Assembly: GCF_002734215.1 (NCBI RefSeq)
Contig: NZ_NSEB01000006.1
Span: forward strand, 124,001-188,000
Reading direction: 5' to 3'
DNA length: 64,000 nt
From: Fredinandcohnia onubensis
Lineage (GTDB): Bacteria > Bacillota > Bacilli > Bacillales > Bacillaceae_L
Shown piece after piece: positions 29,532 through 39,771 of the stretch. Position numbers and translations under genes: made by a program. The number at the start of each line of letters is the position of its first letter. Position 1 is the first letter of the stretch. The notes beneath the pieces are model-generated. The model searched no databases and was not told the origin of the DNA. It saw only the letters and a program-made list of their open reading frames with translations.

Positions 29532-30294
29532 ATTGGTCCTTAACTCTAGTTATTTTGATGTCCTTTAGCAATTCACGAACAACATAGCTTGCCATTATTA
29601 GTCCACACGCGGATGGTACAAACGCATTTGAGGATGGAGGCATTTTTGCTTTACGGATTTTAGCATTCTCATCGGTGATTTCCTTACGAACATCTTCACG
29701 AATAACGATTGGGCTTTCATCTGAGAATACAACAGGAATCCCTTTGCGAATTCCTTCTTTTCTTAGTTTTGTACGAATAACCTTCGCAATTGGATCGGTA
29801 TGAGTTTTTGAAATATCTGCAATCATAAAACGAGTTGGATCCATCTTATTTGCTGCACCCATGCTTGAGATGATTGGAATATTACGTTGCAAACATTCCT
29901 TCATAAGATGAATTTTATACATAATCGTATCTGATGCATCAACAACAAAGTCTAGGTTATAGCTAAAAAACTCTTCATACGTTTCTTCTGTATAAAACAT
30001 TTTAAGCGCGATTACTTCACATTCAGGATTAATATCTGCAATACGTTCCTTCATTACGTCAACTTTTGACTGACCAATTGTAGAAAGTAAAGCAGGTAAC
30101 TGACGGTTAATATTTGTAATATCCACATTGTCCTTATCAACGAGGATTAAACGTCCAACACCAGAGCGTGCTAGCGCCTCTACTGAGAAAGAACCAACGC
30201 CACCCACTCCTAGGACAGCTACTGTACTGTCTTTAAGGATATCTACCCCGCGCTTGCCTACTGCTAGTTCATTACGTGAAAATTGGTGTAACAT
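29530..30294 (-). CDS. tcdA: tRNA threonylcarbamoyladenosine dehydratase TcdA (YrvM)
   Basis: A 254-residue E1-like (ThiF/MoeB fold) enzyme. The nucleotide loop is VAVLGVGGVGSF, then LVDKDNVDITNINRQ and the DASDTIMYK segment. It closes the t6A side chain of tRNA position 37 to the cyclic ct6A form using ATP. I start at the ATG of MLHQFSRNELAVG, with GGAG 8 bases upstream. The longer frame adds 12 residues that the family lacks. An extended -10 promoter lies upstream, and 6S RNA is next to it as in B. subtilis. Confidence 0.93.
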   Translation of the reverse strand: MLHQFSRNELAVGKRGVDILKDSTVAVLGVGGVGSFSVEALARSGVGRLILVDKDNVDITNINRQLPALLSTIGQSKVDVMKERIADINPECEVIALKMFYTEETYEEFFSYNLDFVVDASDTIMYKIHLMKECLQRNIPIISSMGAANKMDPTRFMIADISKTHTDPIAKVIRTKLRKEGIRKGIPVVFSDESPIVIREDVRKEITDENAKIRKAKMPPSSNAFVPSACGLIMASYVVRELLKDIKITRVKDQ

Positions 30295-30355
30295 ATCTTC
30301 AACTCCATTGGGTATCAAATTCAAAGTCATATTTTTTTATTTTTACCAGAACTAG

Positions 30356-30383
30356 AATATAACATACTTTCGACACATTTCAA
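30356..30383 (-). promoter_or_regulatory. Promoter of tcdA
   Basis: On the minus strand TTGAAA (30383-30378) and TATATT (30361-30356) are 16 bases apart, with TGT just before the -10. Confidence 0.65.
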
Positions 30384-30424
30384 GTATTTCTATGTGAATT
30401 TATGTATTTAAAACATAAAAACAT

Positions 30425-30458
30425 TAAAAAACCCCTGTTTACACAATGTAAACAGGGA
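30425..30458 (-). terminator. Terminator after 6S RNA
   Basis: CCCTGTTTAC-ATTGT-GTAAACAGGG followed by GTTTTTT on the minus strand; a 10-bp perfect stem about 20 bases after the mature 6S RNA 3' end. Confidence 0.93.
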
Positions 30459-30478
30459 GTTGTCTTGTATAAGTATCC

Positions 30479-30680
30479 TTAGAAGTCCCAATCGTGTCGT
30501 CGATGCCTTAGTTTTGAACCCGCTCACCGCAGGTGGGCACCCTGTTTCTACTTTTGTAAGTCCTCTTTTCAAGTAAAGATGAGGCATTTACGCAAGTACG
30601 AAAACTCCGGGCTCCCGTATAATCTATTGTTCGGTCAAAACAATAGGTTATACGACAAACACATCAGGACTTCTAACTTT
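30479..30680 (-). ncRNA. bsrA: 6S RNA (6S-1/BsrA type)
   Basis: The minus-strand sequence shows the 6S architecture. A closing stem joins TTAGAAGTCC near 30676 to GGACTTCTAA near 30479. The terminal part has the long hairpin GACCGAACAATAG..., and the sequences TGCCTCATCTTTACTTG, AGAGGACTT, AGTAGAAACAGGGTGCCCACC and GTTCAAAACTAAGGCAT match the B. subtilis 6S-1 sequence as I remember it. It also lies between aspS and the yrvM/tcdA gene, the B. subtilis bsrA position. 6S RNA binds the housekeeping RNA polymerase and is released by short product RNA synthesis. Length is about 200 nt. Ends are estimated from the promoter and stem. Confidence 0.95.
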
Positions 30681-30686
30681 ATGAAC

Positions 30687-30715
30687 ATATTAACACACGA
30701 AATTCGTCTTTACAA
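30687..30715 (-). promoter_or_regulatory. SigmaA promoter of 6S RNA
   Basis: TTGTAA (30715-30710) and TAATAT (30692-30687) on the minus strand are 17 bases apart and place the start near 30680. The promoter begins only 24 bases after the aspS stop, with no terminator between, so aspS read-through RNA could also contain 6S sequence. Confidence 0.88.
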
Positions 30716-30739
30716 GTTGACCAAAAAGGGTTTTGTTCG

Positions 30740-32509
30740 CTATTTTCGAACATTTAACGACAAATACAAGTCATTTAATTGCGCTTTGCTAACTTCACCA
30801 GGAGCGTCTGTTAAAAGATCACTTGCACTTGCAGTTTTAGGGAATGCAATGGTATCACGTAAGTTTGTTCTACCTGCTAGAAGCATCACTAGTCGGTCTA
30901 AACCTAGTGCAATACCACCATGTGGTGGTGTACCATATTCAAATGCTTCTAAAAGGAACCCGAACTGTTCTCTTGCTTCCTCATCTGTAAATCCTAAAAC
31001 ATTGAACATTTTTTCTTGGATATCACGTTCGAAAATACGGAGTGAACCTCCACCTAATTCATACCCATTTAATACAAGGTCATATGCCTGTGCCTTGACT
31101 TCCCATGGCTTGCTTTCTAGAAGCTCAATATCCTCTCTAGCTGGCATCGTAAATGGATGGTGAGCTGCATAATAACGACCATCTTCCTCATCATATTCTA
31201 AAAGTGGCCAGTCTGTTACCCAAAGGAAATTAAACTTAGATGCATCGATTAAATCAAGCTCTTTTCCAAGTTTTAAGCGTAGTGCTCCAAGTGCATCTGC
31301 AACTACATTTGGTTTATCTGCTACAAAGAATAGCAAGTCTCCCGCTGTAGCCTCTAATACTGCTCTTAATGCTTTTTGCTCTTCTGCATCAAAGAACTTT
31401 GCGATTGGACCTTTTAACTCATCTTCTTCAACCTTTAACCATGCAAGCCCTTTTGCACCGTAACGATTTACATATTCAGTAAGCCCGTCAATGTCTTTAC
31501 GAGTATATTTATCTGCAGCACCTTTTGCATTGATTGCTTTTACCTGCCCACCAGTCGCTACTGCATTGCTGAACACTTTAAATCCGCTATCCTTCACAAC
31601 TTCAGAAAGATTAATTAATTCCATTTCAAAGCGCGTATCAGGTTTGTCTGAGCCGTAACGGTTCATTGCATCTTCATACGTTAATCGTGGCAATGGAAGT
31701 TCAATGTCCATTCCTTTTACGTCCTTCATTAATTTCTTCATCATTTGCTCTGTCATAGCAATGATGTCCTCTTGACTCATGAAAGAAGTTTCAATATCGA
31801 TTTGTGTAAATTCCGGCTGTCTGTCTGCACGTAAGTCTTCGTCTCTAAAACAACGTGCAATCTGGTAATAACGATCAAATCCACCCACCATCAATAGTTG
31901 TTTAAAAATTTGTGGTGATTGTGGAAGTGCGTAAAACTCACCTGGGTGGACACGGCTTGGTACAAGATAATCACGGGCACCCTCTGGTGTACTTTTTGTT
32001 AAAATAGGTGTTTCGATATCTAAGAATCCCTCGCCATCTAGATACTCGCGAATGGATTTTGTAACATTGTGACGCATTTGGAACGTTTCAAACATAGCCG
32101 GTCTACGAAGGTCCAAATAACGATATTTCAAACGTAAATCTTCTGAAACCTCTGTACGATCTTCAATCATAAATGGAGGTGTTTTTGCTTCATTTATGAT
32201 ATTAATATCAGAAACCTTGATTTCGATTTTTCCAGTTGTGATATTGTTGTTTATTGTTGCTTCATCACGAGCTACAACGATACCTTCTACACTTAGTACA
32301 TATTCATTTCTAACCGTTTCAGCAATTTCTAATGCATCCTTAGATTCTTCAGGGTTGAATACGATTTGAACAATTCCACTTCTGTCTCTTAGGTCAATAA
32401 AAATAAGTCCACCTAGGTCTCTGCGTCTTTGCACCCAGCCCTTTAGTGTTACTTTTTCGCCAATTGCTTGTTCGGTTATTTCACCACAATAATACGTTCT
32501 TCCAGACAT
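30740..32509 (-). CDS. aspS: Aspartyl-tRNA synthetase
   Basis: A 589-residue class II synthetase of the bacterial type. An OB-fold anticodon-binding domain (about 1-105, [20 protein letters not shown]) is followed by the catalytic core with motif 2 ([19 protein letters not shown]), a GAD insertion domain and motif 3 ([12 protein letters not shown]). The ATG at 32509 has GGAGTGGG upstream; the GTG three codons earlier lies in that site. It follows hisS by 11 bases and shares its T-box control. 6S RNA lies downstream. Confidence 0.98.
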   Translation of the reverse strand: MSGRTYYCGEITEQAIGEKVTLKGWVQRRRDLGGLIFIDLRDRSGIVQIVFNPEESKDALEIAETVRNEYVLSVEGIVVARDEATINNNITTGKIEIKVSDINIINEAKTPPFMIEDRTEVSEDLRLKYRYLDLRRPAMFETFQMRHNVTKSIREYLDGEGFLDIETPILTKSTPEGARDYLVPSRVHPGEFYALPQSPQIFKQLLMVGGFDRYYQIARCFRDEDLRADRQPEFTQIDIETSFMSQEDIIAMTEQMMKKLMKDVKGMDIELPLPRLTYEDAMNRYGSDKPDTRFEMELINLSEVVKDSGFKVFSNAVATGGQVKAINAKGAADKYTRKDIDGLTEYVNRYGAKGLAWLKVEEDELKGPIAKFFDAEEQKALRAVLEATAGDLLFFVADKPNVVADALGALRLKLGKELDLIDASKFNFLWVTDWPLLEYDEEDGRYYAAHHPFTMPAREDIELLESKPWEVKAQAYDLVLNGYELGGGSLRIFERDIQEKMFNVLGFTDEEAREQFGFLLEAFEYGTPPHGGIALGLDRLVMLLAGRTNLRDTIAFPKTASASDLLTDAPGEVSKAQLNDLYLSLNVRK

Positions 32510-32520
32510 GTTTCCCACTC

Positions 32521-33789
32521 CTAATGACTTTTTTCAAGTATATATGATATAAATTGCTCAAGTTGGATTTCTTCTTGATGACCAGACTCCATGTTCTTCA
32601 CGTTAATAACTTTTCTTTCCAATTCTTCATCGCCTAAAATAGCGACAAATTTAGCTTGTAATCTGTCAGCTGCTTTGAATTGGCCTTTTACTTTTTTATT
32701 TAAATAGTCCTTTTCTGCAACTAATCCAGCTTTTCTAAGTTCATTAACGAGGAACACAGATTTAGCTGACGCTGCCTCACCGATTGCAGCAACATAGCAA
32801 TCAACTCTCTCTTCAACTGGTAGTTCAATACCTTCTGCATTCAGAGCGGCCAAAAGTCTTTCAATACTTAAAGCAAAACCGATACCCGGCGTTTCTGGCC
32901 CACCGAGGCTTTCCACTAAACCATTGTAGCGTCCTCCACCACAAAGTGTCGTAATGGCTCCAAATCCCTCTGCATCACTCATGATCTCAAATGCAGTGTG
33001 GTTATAGTAATCCAACCCTCTTACAAGTCCGGAATCAACTTCGAAATCAATTTCTAAATCGGTTAAGTAGGACTTTACCTTATTGAAATATTCACTTGAT
33101 TCGTCATTCAAATATTCCAAAATCGATGGTGCCGTGTGCATTAATTCATGGTCCCTGTCCTTTTTACAATCTAGGATACGCATTGGATTTTTCTCAAGTC
33201 TAGAATTACAGTCTGAGCAAAACTCTTCAATTCTAGGTGAAAAATGTGCGATTAGGGCATCGCGGTGTGCACTTCTACTAGATTTATCACCAAGGCTATT
33301 AATGACTAGTTTTAGCTTTTTCAATCCCAATGATTTGTAGATTTCCATCGCAAGGGCGATCACTTCTGCATCGATACTTGCATCATTGCTTCCTAATGCC
33401 TCAACTCCAAATTGGACAAACTGACGGAACCGACCTGCTTGTGGTCGTTCATAACGGAACATAGGGCCGCAGTAATAAAGCTTAGTTGGTTGTGATGGGT
33501 TACCAAACATTTTGTTTTCTACATATGAGCGAACAACAGCTGCAGTGCCTTCAGGTCGAAGGGTTAGACTTCGTTCCCCACGATCTTCAAAGGTGTACAT
33601 TTCTTTTGTCACGATGTCAGTGGTTTCCCCTACACTTCGTAAGAAAAGTTCTGTATGTTCAAATATTGGTGTCCGTATTTCCTTATAATTAAATCTTTTG
33701 CATATATCTCGAGCCATCTCCTCGATATATTGCCATTTTTCCACATTACCTGGAAGGATGTCTTGCGTTCCTCTAGGGATATTAACCAT
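32521..33789 (-). CDS. hisS: Histidyl-tRNA synthetase
   Basis: A 422-residue class II synthetase. Motif 2 is [14 protein letters not shown], followed by [19 protein letters not shown]. The histidine-specific sequence is [14 protein letters not shown], motif 3 is [12 protein letters not shown] and the C-terminal anticodon-binding domain begins near 325. AAGGAGGAG precedes the ATG. It is the first gene of hisS-aspS, behind a T-box leader. Confidence 0.98.
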   Translation of the reverse strand: MVNIPRGTQDILPGNVEKWQYIEEMARDICKRFNYKEIRTPIFEHTELFLRSVGETTDIVTKEMYTFEDRGERSLTLRPEGTAAVVRSYVENKMFGNPSQPTKLYYCGPMFRYERPQAGRFRQFVQFGVEALGSNDASIDAEVIALAMEIYKSLGLKKLKLVINSLGDKSSRSAHRDALIAHFSPRIEEFCSDCNSRLEKNPMRILDCKKDRDHELMHTAPSILEYLNDESSEYFNKVKSYLTDLEIDFEVDSGLVRGLDYYNHTAFEIMSDAEGFGAITTLCGGGRYNGLVESLGGPETPGIGFALSIERLLAALNAEGIELPVEERVDCYVAAIGEAASAKSVFLVNELRKAGLVAEKDYLNKKVKGQFKAADRLQAKFVAILGDEELERKVINVKNMESGHQEEIQLEQFISYILEKSH

Positions 33790-33852
33790 TTATTTACTCC
33801 TCCTTACTCAAAGAAAAGATATGTATTTACACATCTGGGATAACAAACAAAA

Positions 33853-34167
33853 CAAAAAAGCTCCCATCCCTACAATTTCTTGTAGGGACGAGAGCTTATA
33901 GTTCCCGTGGTGCCACCCTAGTTAAAACTTCGATAAACTCAACAATAGTTGGTCGTTTAGAAGTTTTCACTCGATCAGTTAACGCCTGAAACGTTCAACT
34001 CCTAATAGAGCAAATTGCTTTTTCAGAGAGAAACCTAAGAGGTGTTCGTTCAATAAGTCATCATGTAGGAATGCTTGCAGCCTATGACATTCCCTCTCTA
34101 TTCATGTGTAGTCTTATTTACTTTTCCCCATCACTGGTTCAGATTATCATATTTTTTGTAGAATTTT
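33853..34167 (-). promoter_or_regulatory. T-box leader of hisS-aspS
   Basis: On the minus strand the T-box AGGGTGGCACCACGG is at about 33920-33906. The terminator arms AAGCTCTCGTCCCTACAA and TTGTAGGGATGGGAGCTT with six T lie at 33898-33855. Stem I is closed by AGAGAG and CTCTCT. The likely specifier is CAC (His) in GAACGAACACCUCUU; this codon was picked by eye. A GAC (Asp) triplet also occurs nearby, so dual sensing is not excluded. Confidence 0.92.
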
Positions 34168-34172
34168 ATATT

Positions 34173-34201
34173 ATCATACGTATGAACTCGGTTCATGTCA
34201 A
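34173..34201 (-). promoter_or_regulatory. SigmaA promoter of hisS with a palindrome in its spacer
   Basis: TTGACA (34201-34196) and TATGAT (34178-34173) on the minus strand are 17 bases apart. The spacer holds ATGAAC-CGA-GTTCAT, a 6-bp inverted repeat (34182-34196), which could be chance or an operator. Confidence 0.8.
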
Positions 34202-34246
34202 GTTTATGAATCGATTTTTTTATTTTTTTTAGAACAAAAAGGTTAT

Positions 34247-34423
34247 TTAGGAACGATGTAATTGCTTTTTTAAGTTCCGTACGTCTTTAACTGAAACACC
34301 AAATTCACTTGCTAATTCCACATAGGTTGATGATTGTTCCTTCTGAATAAAATCGTGGAAATCAACCCCGAAAAGATTTCCTCCAGTATTTTGAACATTG
34401 TTACTCTTTTCGCTAAATCTCAT
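34247..34423 (-). CDS. Small helix-turn-helix protein (YrzK-like)
   Basis: A 58-residue protein, starting MRFSEKSNNVQNTGGN. Its second half, TYVELASEFGVSVKDVRNLKKQLHRS, reads as a helix-turn-helix of the sigma-70 region 4 kind (I give it as TYVELASEF and VSVKDVRNLKKQL). AAAGGGG lies 8 bases before the ATG. It stands alone between the hisS promoter and the divergent amidase gene, where B. subtilis has yrzK; orthology is inferred from place and size. The function is unknown. Confidence 0.75.
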   Translation of the reverse strand: MRFSEKSNNVQNTGGNLFGVDFHDFIQKEQSSTYVELASEFGVSVKDVRNLKKQLHRS

Positions 34424-34558
34424 CCTTTTCGCCCCTTTTTCGTGGTAAGATATTACGTATCATTCCCTTTTTTAAGAATTTATTTCTTTTAAACAGGAAT
34501 TTTTTTATTTTTAGCGAATCTTTATAAAGCTATGCTTTTTACTCAAGGAGGCTTTTAC

Positions 34559-36340
34559 GTGTTACACAAGATTTTAAAAATAGGACTAGCGTTCCTACTC
34601 GCGATTATTTTTTCAGTTACAACCAACCCGGGAAATCTTACAAAAGCTGAACAAATCGCAATTATTGACACCACTGTACTTAACGTGAGAGATGGCCCTG
34701 GACTCTCCTATTCAAGGACTGCACAGGTCAAACAAGGAGAGAAATTCACAATAATCGAAAGAAAAAATGATTGGGTTAAGCTACAGCTTTCTGCTGGAAA
34801 AACAGGATGGGTTGCTTCTTGGCTTATTAAAGAAACACAGACTAATCCTACCCAAACCGGTACTTCGTCCACCGTTGTTTCAACTGTAGATGGGCTTAGA
34901 TTTCGCAGCGGTCCAGGAACAGGCTTCCAAGTAATCGGGTCGTTAAACAAGGGAAATGAAGCTGGGTTTATTGAAGCAAATGATAATTGGTCAAAAATAT
35001 CGTATAAAGGAAATATTGGCTGGGTTTCCTCACAATTTTTAACAACGAAGCAAACATCTGGTCCTACAAATTCAACACCAAATTCAAATTCTGGCACATC
35101 TAAGAAAACAGCAACTGTTACTGCTTCAATCTTAAATGTACGCGATAAACCTAATTTGCAAGGAAGAATTGTAGGAAAGTTAAAACAAAATGCTACTGTT
35201 ACGATTACAAATGAAAGAGAAAGTTGGTTAGAAATTAAATTCGGCAGTAGCTCTGGTTGGATACATAGAGATTTTGTAGCAGGCATTTCTTCAACAGAAG
35301 AAAAACCATCTCAACCTGCTGCACCACCGCAAAGTCCGACAAATCAAGGAAAAATCGGTAAAGTTACCGCTTCTAGCTTAAATGTACGAGATAGTGGCTC
35401 CCTTTCTGGGAGAGTTATTGGCAGTTTGAAGCAGGGAAATAAAGTCACTATTCAAGAAGAAGTAAATAATTGGAGCCATATTACCTTGCCAAATGGTAGT
35501 AAAGGATGGGTTGCTAGTTGGTATCTTGACGTTCAGATGGATACACCAAGTGAAACCCCAAACAAAGCAGAATCAACTGTAAAGATCCTTTACAACGGGA
35601 CAAATATTCGTTCTGGCTCGTCTACTTCAACTTCAGTAGTTGCGCGAGCGAATGAAGGCGATTCGTTTGCAATGGTAGCAAAGGAAGGTGACTGGTATAA
35701 AATCAACCTTTCGGGGAATAAAATTGGATATGTTGCCGGTTGGCTTGTTTCTGTTAGTGGAACAGATCAAATTGTAGAACGACCTGGTGTTAATCAATAT
35801 TTAAAGGGAAAAACCATTGTGATTGATCCTGGTCATGGCGGGAATGATAGTGGAGCTATAGGAGTAAGTGGTACTTATGAGAAAACTCTAAATTTACGTA
35901 CAGCAAGACTAGTCTTTGATAAATTAAGTGCATCAGGTGCAAATGTAGTTCTGACACGCAATAGCGATAATTATGTCAGTCTTCGCTCTAGAGTGAGTAT
36001 TTCACATTATCGAAGTGCCGATGCTTTTGTAAGTATCCATTATGATAGCATTTATGACCGAAATGTTCGTGGTGTTACATCCTATTATTATAAAAATATT
36101 GATGTTGGACTCGCTTCTAACATTCAAACAGAGCTAGTCAAGAATACTGGTTTTAAAAACAGAGAACACCGCCTAGGTAATTATCAAGTGTTACGTGAAA
36201 ACCGTAACCCTTCTGTTCTATTGGAATTAGGATTTCTTAGTAATCCGACTGAAGAATATACGGTTAACACAAATACGTTCCAGGAAAATGTTTCCAATGG
36301 AGTCTATTATGGACTTGCTCAATATTTTAAGGGAAAATAA
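34559..36340 (+). CDS. yrvJ: SH3b-repeat N-acetylmuramoyl-L-alanine amidase (YrvJ)
   Basis: A 593-residue secreted wall hydrolase. A signal peptide (about 1-30) is followed by five bacterial SH3 domains, each opening with a LNVRD/LRFRSG/TNIRSG motif and ending with GWV or GYV, then an amidase_3 domain from KTIVIDPGHGG. Zinc ligands are the His of DPGHGG, the Glu of YEKTLN and the His of VSIHYDS; the catalytic Glu is in LLELGFLSNP. It cleaves the bond between muramic acid and L-Ala. I use the GTG at 34559, since AAGGAGG lies 7 bases upstream; the ATG 27 bases earlier has none. Confidence 0.94.
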   Translation: MLHKILKIGLAFLLAIIFSVTTNPGNLTKAEQIAIIDTTVLNVRDGPGLSYSRTAQVKQGEKFTIIERKNDWVKLQLSAGKTGWVASWLIKETQTNPTQTGTSSTVVSTVDGLRFRSGPGTGFQVIGSLNKGNEAGFIEANDNWSKISYKGNIGWVSSQFLTTKQTSGPTNSTPNSNSGTSKKTATVTASILNVRDKPNLQGRIVGKLKQNATVTITNERESWLEIKFGSSSGWIHRDFVAGISSTEEKPSQPAAPPQSPTNQGKIGKVTASSLNVRDSGSLSGRVIGSLKQGNKVTIQEEVNNWSHITLPNGSKGWVASWYLDVQMDTPSETPNKAESTVKILYNGTNIRSGSSTSTSVVARANEGDSFAMVAKEGDWYKINLSGNKIGYVAGWLVSVSGTDQIVERPGVNQYLKGKTIVIDPGHGGNDSGAIGVSGTYEKTLNLRTARLVFDKLSASGANVVLTRNSDNYVSLRSRVSISHYRSADAFVSIHYDSIYDRNVRGVTSYYYKNIDVGLASNIQTELVKNTGFKNREHRLGNYQVLRENRNPSVLLELGFLSNPTEEYTVNTNTFQENVSNGVYYGLAQYFKGK

Positions 36341-36350
36341 AATCCTAACA

Positions 36351-36387
36351 AAAATGCCTCAAAAGCAAATCGCTTTTGAGGCATTAA
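36351..36387. terminator. Bidirectional terminator between yrvJ and dtd
   Basis: AATGCCTCAAAAGC-AAATC-GCTTTTGAGGCATT is a 14-bp stem lying between the two convergent stops. The T run on the plus side is short (TTAATTATTT). Confidence 0.85.
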
Positions 36388-36828
36388 TTATTTACTCTCA
36401 ATAATTAATGTAACTGGTCCAACATTTGTGAATTGAACATCCATCATTGCTCCAAATGAACCTGTTTCAACATGTACTCCTTTTTCGCGGATTTCCGCAT
36501 TAAAAAGGTCATACATGTGTTCCGCAAATTCGGGTTTAGCAGCGTCCATAAAGTTTGGACGCCTTCCTTTTCGGCAATCCCCGTATAACGTAAATTGAGA
36601 TACTGAAAGAATATCTCCATTAACATCAAGCAGTGATTGATTCATTTTCCCTTCATCATCTTCAAAAATACGAAGGTTCACAATCTTGTCTGCCACATAT
36701 TTAATATCTTCCAATGTATCGGAATGTGTAATTCCGACTAAAAGCATTAAACCATTTTTGATGGCTCCGACTTCTTCATTTTGAACAATAACACGCACGT
36801 CTTTTGCACGTTGTACGACAACTTTCAT
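36388..36828 (-). CDS. dtd: D-aminoacyl-tRNA deacylase
   Basis: 146 residues, the standard DTD length. The family motifs [17 protein letters not shown] (the SQFTL loop) and [11 protein letters not shown] (the cross-subunit Gly-cisPro that excludes L-amino acids) are both present. It hydrolyses D-amino acids (and Gly) mischarged on tRNA. It follows relA by 13 bases, the usual Bacillus relA-dtd arrangement. Confidence 0.96.
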   Translation of the reverse strand: MKVVVQRAKDVRVIVQNEEVGAIKNGLMLLVGITHSDTLEDIKYVADKIVNLRIFEDDEGKMNQSLLDVNGDILSVSQFTLYGDCRKGRRPNFMDAAKPEFAEHMYDLFNAEIREKGVHVETGSFGAMMDVQFTNVGPVTLIIESK

Positions 36829-36841
36829 GACAACTTATCTC

Positions 36842-39031
36842 CTAACTCATGACACGTCGAACTGAATAAATATCACGAATTTGCTTAATCCGTTCTACAA
36901 CTTTATGAAGATGACTTACATTTTGTATTGAAATCGACATATTGATTGTAGCTACTTTATTTCGGTCGGATCTTCCAGAAACAGATGAGATGTTCGTCTT
37001 TGTTTCATTTACAGCTTGAAGAACCTCATTTAATAATCCACGACGATCAAATCCGTTAATCTCAATTTCAACATTAAATTCTTTACGATCATTTAGATTA
37101 CTTTCCCATTCAACCTCTATTAGTCGCTGCTGCGCATCCTCGGTATGAACATTCTGGCAGTCTGCGCGATGTACGGATACACCTCTACCTTTTGTTATGA
37201 ATCCAACAATTTCATCCCCTGGTACTGGATTACAGCATTTTGACAGGCGGATTAGTAAATTATCAATTCCCTGAACCTGTACTCCCGAATCACGTCTTTT
37301 CGAACGAGATGATACTTGTTTGACCTCTGATACCGTTTCGATAACTTGTTCTAGGTCTCGCTGCTTTCTTAGTTTATCAGTCAAACGATTTGCAATTTGG
37401 GCTGCCGTAATGCCGTTATACCCAATCGCTGCATACATATCATCTTCATTTGAAAAATTAAATTTCTCTGCAACTCTTTTAATATTATCAGGGGTTAAAA
37501 TATCCTTTACTTCAAATTCTAGATTGCGAATTTCTTTTTCAACAAGCTCTTTCCCTTTTTCAATATTTTCTTCACGGCGCTGCTTTTTGAAGAACTGACG
37601 AATTTTATTTTTCGCTTGGGATGTTTGAGCGAGCTTAATCCAGTCCTGGCTTGGCCCATAGGAATGCTTCGAGGTTAGTATCTCAATGATATCCCCTGTT
37701 TTCAATTGATAATCCAAGGTCACCATTTTTCCATTTATTTTGGCACCGATCGTTTTATTACCAATTTCCGAGTGAATGCGATATGCAAAATCAATTGGAA
37801 CAGAACCAGTTGGTAATTCTATAACATCGCCTTTTGGTGTAAAAACGAAAACCATGTCAGAAAATAGATCAATTTTTAAGGATTCCATAAATTCTTCGGC
37901 ATTTGACGCATCATTTTGCCACTCTAAAATTTCACGGAACCATGTTAATTTTTCCTCAAACGACGATTGTGTGTTAACCTGTTTACCTTCTTTATATGCC
38001 CAATGCGCTGCAATCCCGAATTCGGCAATTTGGTGCATCTCAACTGTTCGAATTTGGACCTCAAGTGGGTCACCCTTCGGACCAATCACTGTAGTGTGTA
38101 AGGATTGATACATATTTGGCTTAGGCATTGCAATATAATCTTTGAATCTTCCTGGCATTGGCTTCCAACAAGTATGGATGATTCCTAAGACTGCATAACA
38201 ATCTTTAATGCTATTTACGACGATTCGAACGGCAAGTAGATCATAAATTTCATTAAATTGTTTATTTTGAAGAACCATTTTCCGATAAATGCTATAAATA
38301 TGTTTTGGTCGACCAGAAATATCAGCTTTGATCGAAACCTCATCAACATGTTCTTTTACATCATTAATGACTTCCTCAAGATACTCCTCACGTTCCGCTC
38401 GTTTCTTTTTCATCAGGTTGACAATCCGATAGTATTGCTGTGGATTTAAATATCGTAAGGCTGTATCTTCAAGCTCCCATTTAATTTTGGATATCCCAAG
38501 ACGATGGGCTAATGGAGCAAAAATTTCAAGCGTCTCATTGGAAATTCTACGCTGTTTTTCTGGTGGGAGATGCTTTAACGTACGCATGTTGTGCAAACGG
38601 TCTGCTAGCTTGATTAAAATAACACGAATGTCCTGAGCCATTGCAACAAACATTTTACGATGATTTTCCGCCTGTTGTTCTTCCTGAGATTTGTATTTAA
38701 TTTTCCCTAACTTTGTGACTCCATCGACAAGCATTGCTACTTCTGGAGTAAATGCATCACTAATTTCTTGAAGCGTTACATTCGTGTCTTCCACTACATC
38801 ATGTAGAAAACCACCCGCGATTGTTGAAGGATCCATCTCAAGATCAACTAAAATACCTGCCACTTGAACGGGGTGGATGATGTACGGTTCACCAGATTTG
38901 CGAAACTGCTCCCGATGAGCTACCTCTGCAAATTTATAAGCTTGTTCAATAAACTCGAGATCGTTATTATTCAAATATTTTTTTGCCTTTTCTATCACTT
39001 GCTCAGGAGTTAAGACCTGTTCGTTTGCCAT
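36842..39031 (-). CDS. relA: Bifunctional (p)ppGpp synthetase/hydrolase Rel
   Basis: 729 residues. The N-terminal HD hydrolase domain contains HDVVEDT (HD at about 77-78). The synthetase domain (about 195-345) includes [12 protein letters not shown] and [16 protein letters not shown] (about 390-450), a zinc-finger/helical region ([14 protein letters not shown]) and a C-terminal ACT domain follow. It makes and degrades the stringent alarmone. I start at MANEQ, which has AAGGTGA 8 bases upstream; the longer frame reads back through the leader and promoter. Confidence 0.96.
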   Translation of the reverse strand: MANEQVLTPEQVIEKAKKYLNNNDLEFIEQAYKFAEVAHREQFRKSGEPYIIHPVQVAGILVDLEMDPSTIAGGFLHDVVEDTNVTLQEISDAFTPEVAMLVDGVTKLGKIKYKSQEEQQAENHRKMFVAMAQDIRVILIKLADRLHNMRTLKHLPPEKQRRISNETLEIFAPLAHRLGISKIKWELEDTALRYLNPQQYYRIVNLMKKKRAEREEYLEEVINDVKEHVDEVSIKADISGRPKHIYSIYRKMVLQNKQFNEIYDLLAVRIVVNSIKDCYAVLGIIHTCWKPMPGRFKDYIAMPKPNMYQSLHTTVIGPKGDPLEVQIRTVEMHQIAEFGIAAHWAYKEGKQVNTQSSFEEKLTWFREILEWQNDASNAEEFMESLKIDLFSDMVFVFTPKGDVIELPTGSVPIDFAYRIHSEIGNKTIGAKINGKMVTLDYQLKTGDIIEILTSKHSYGPSQDWIKLAQTSQAKNKIRQFFKKQRREENIEKGKELVEKEIRNLEFEVKDILTPDNIKRVAEKFNFSNEDDMYAAIGYNGITAAQIANRLTDKLRKQRDLEQVIETVSEVKQVSSRSKRRDSGVQVQGIDNLLIRLSKCCNPVPGDEIVGFITKGRGVSVHRADCQNVHTEDAQQRLIEVEWESNLNDRKEFNVEIEINGFDRRGLLNEVLQAVNETKTNISSVSGRSDRNKVATINMSISIQNVSHLHKVVERIKQIRDIYSVRRVMS

Positions 39032-39059
39032 GGATTTTATCACCTTTTTATAAATTGAA

Positions 39060-39082
39060 GATTCAAGATATCCTCTTGAATC
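39060..39082 (-). promoter_or_regulatory. 9-bp inverted repeat in the rel leader
   Basis: GATTCAAGA (39060-39068) and TCTTGAATC (39074-39082) are perfect inverted arms with a 5-base centre, about 30 bases before the rel start and some 40 bases after its promoter. It can form an RNA hairpin or serve as a protein site. Confidence 0.5.
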
Positions 39083-39119
39083 ATTTTTAAAATATAGAAT
39101 TAAAAAGATTATTGTTTCT

Positions 39120-39148
39120 ATTATCTTGAAAATCTTGAAAGATGTAAA
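39120..39148 (-). promoter_or_regulatory. SigmaA-type promoter of rel
   Basis: TTTACA (39148-39143) and GATAAT (39125-39120) on the minus strand, 17 bases apart, give a leader of about 80 bases. The spacer contains the direct repeat TTTCAAGA/TTTCAAGA. Confidence 0.7.
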
Positions 39149-39216
39149 GGGAAATAACATAAATATCGCCTATTAAGTCTAAAAATTCTTTACCTAAGGG
39201 TTATAGAAAGGAATCT

Positions 39217-39250
39217 ATTAAAAAAAGCACTCACAACTGAGCGCTTTTCA
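39217..39250 (-). terminator. Terminator of recJ-apt
   Basis: AAAAGCGCTCA-GTTG-TGAGTGCTTTTTTT on the minus strand directly after apt. It separates apt from rel, which has its own promoter. Confidence 0.88.
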
Positions 39251-39258
39251 TCTATATC

Positions 39259-39771
39259 TTAATACTGCATAAGTGTTAATACATCATAACCTTCAAGCTT
39301 GTCACGACCATCTAGGTAAGTGAGTTCGATAAGGAATGCAATTCCTGCAACAATACCACCAAGCTGTTCTACAAGATTAATTGTAGCTTCAATTGTTCCA
39401 CCAGTAGCTAGTAAGTCATCTGTGATTAATACACGTTGGCCTGGTTTAATTGCATCTTTATGGATGGTTAATACATCTTTACCGTACTCAAGACCATAAT
39501 CCACCTTAATCACATCTCTTGGTAGTTTTCCTTCTTTTCTAACAGGAGCAAAGCCTACACCATGTGAGTATGCGACTGGACAACCGATAATAAAGCCACG
39601 AGCCTCTGGTCCAACAACAAGGTCAATTTCTTTTTCCCTAGCATATTTCACAATTTGGTCTGTAGCATATTTATACGCTTCACCGTCATTCATTAAAGGA
39701 GTAATATCCTTAAATTTAATGCCTGGCTTTGGATAATCGTCAACTATTTCAATATACTTTTTTAAATCCAT
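39259..39771 (-). CDS. apt: Adenine phosphoribosyltransferase
   Basis: 170 residues, normal length. The PRPP-binding motif is [30 protein letters not shown] contributes the base pocket and [11 protein letters not shown] the flexible loop. It converts adenine to AMP, including adenine released by MtnN. Its ATG overlaps the recJ stop by one base (TAATG). Confidence 0.97.
   Translation of the reverse strand: MDLKKYIEIVDDYPKPGIKFKDITPLMNDGEAYKYATDQIVKYAREKEIDLVVGPEARGFIIGCPVAYSHGVGFAPVRKEGKLPRDVIKVDYGLEYGKDVLTIHKDAIKPGQRVLITDDLLATGGTIEATINLVEQLGGIVAGIAFLIELTYLDGRDKLEGYDVLTLMQY

Noticed and set aside
39032-39160. Longer form of Rel beginning MLFPFTS
   Set aside because: The added codons overlap the rel promoter and leader hairpin and are not part of the Rel family.
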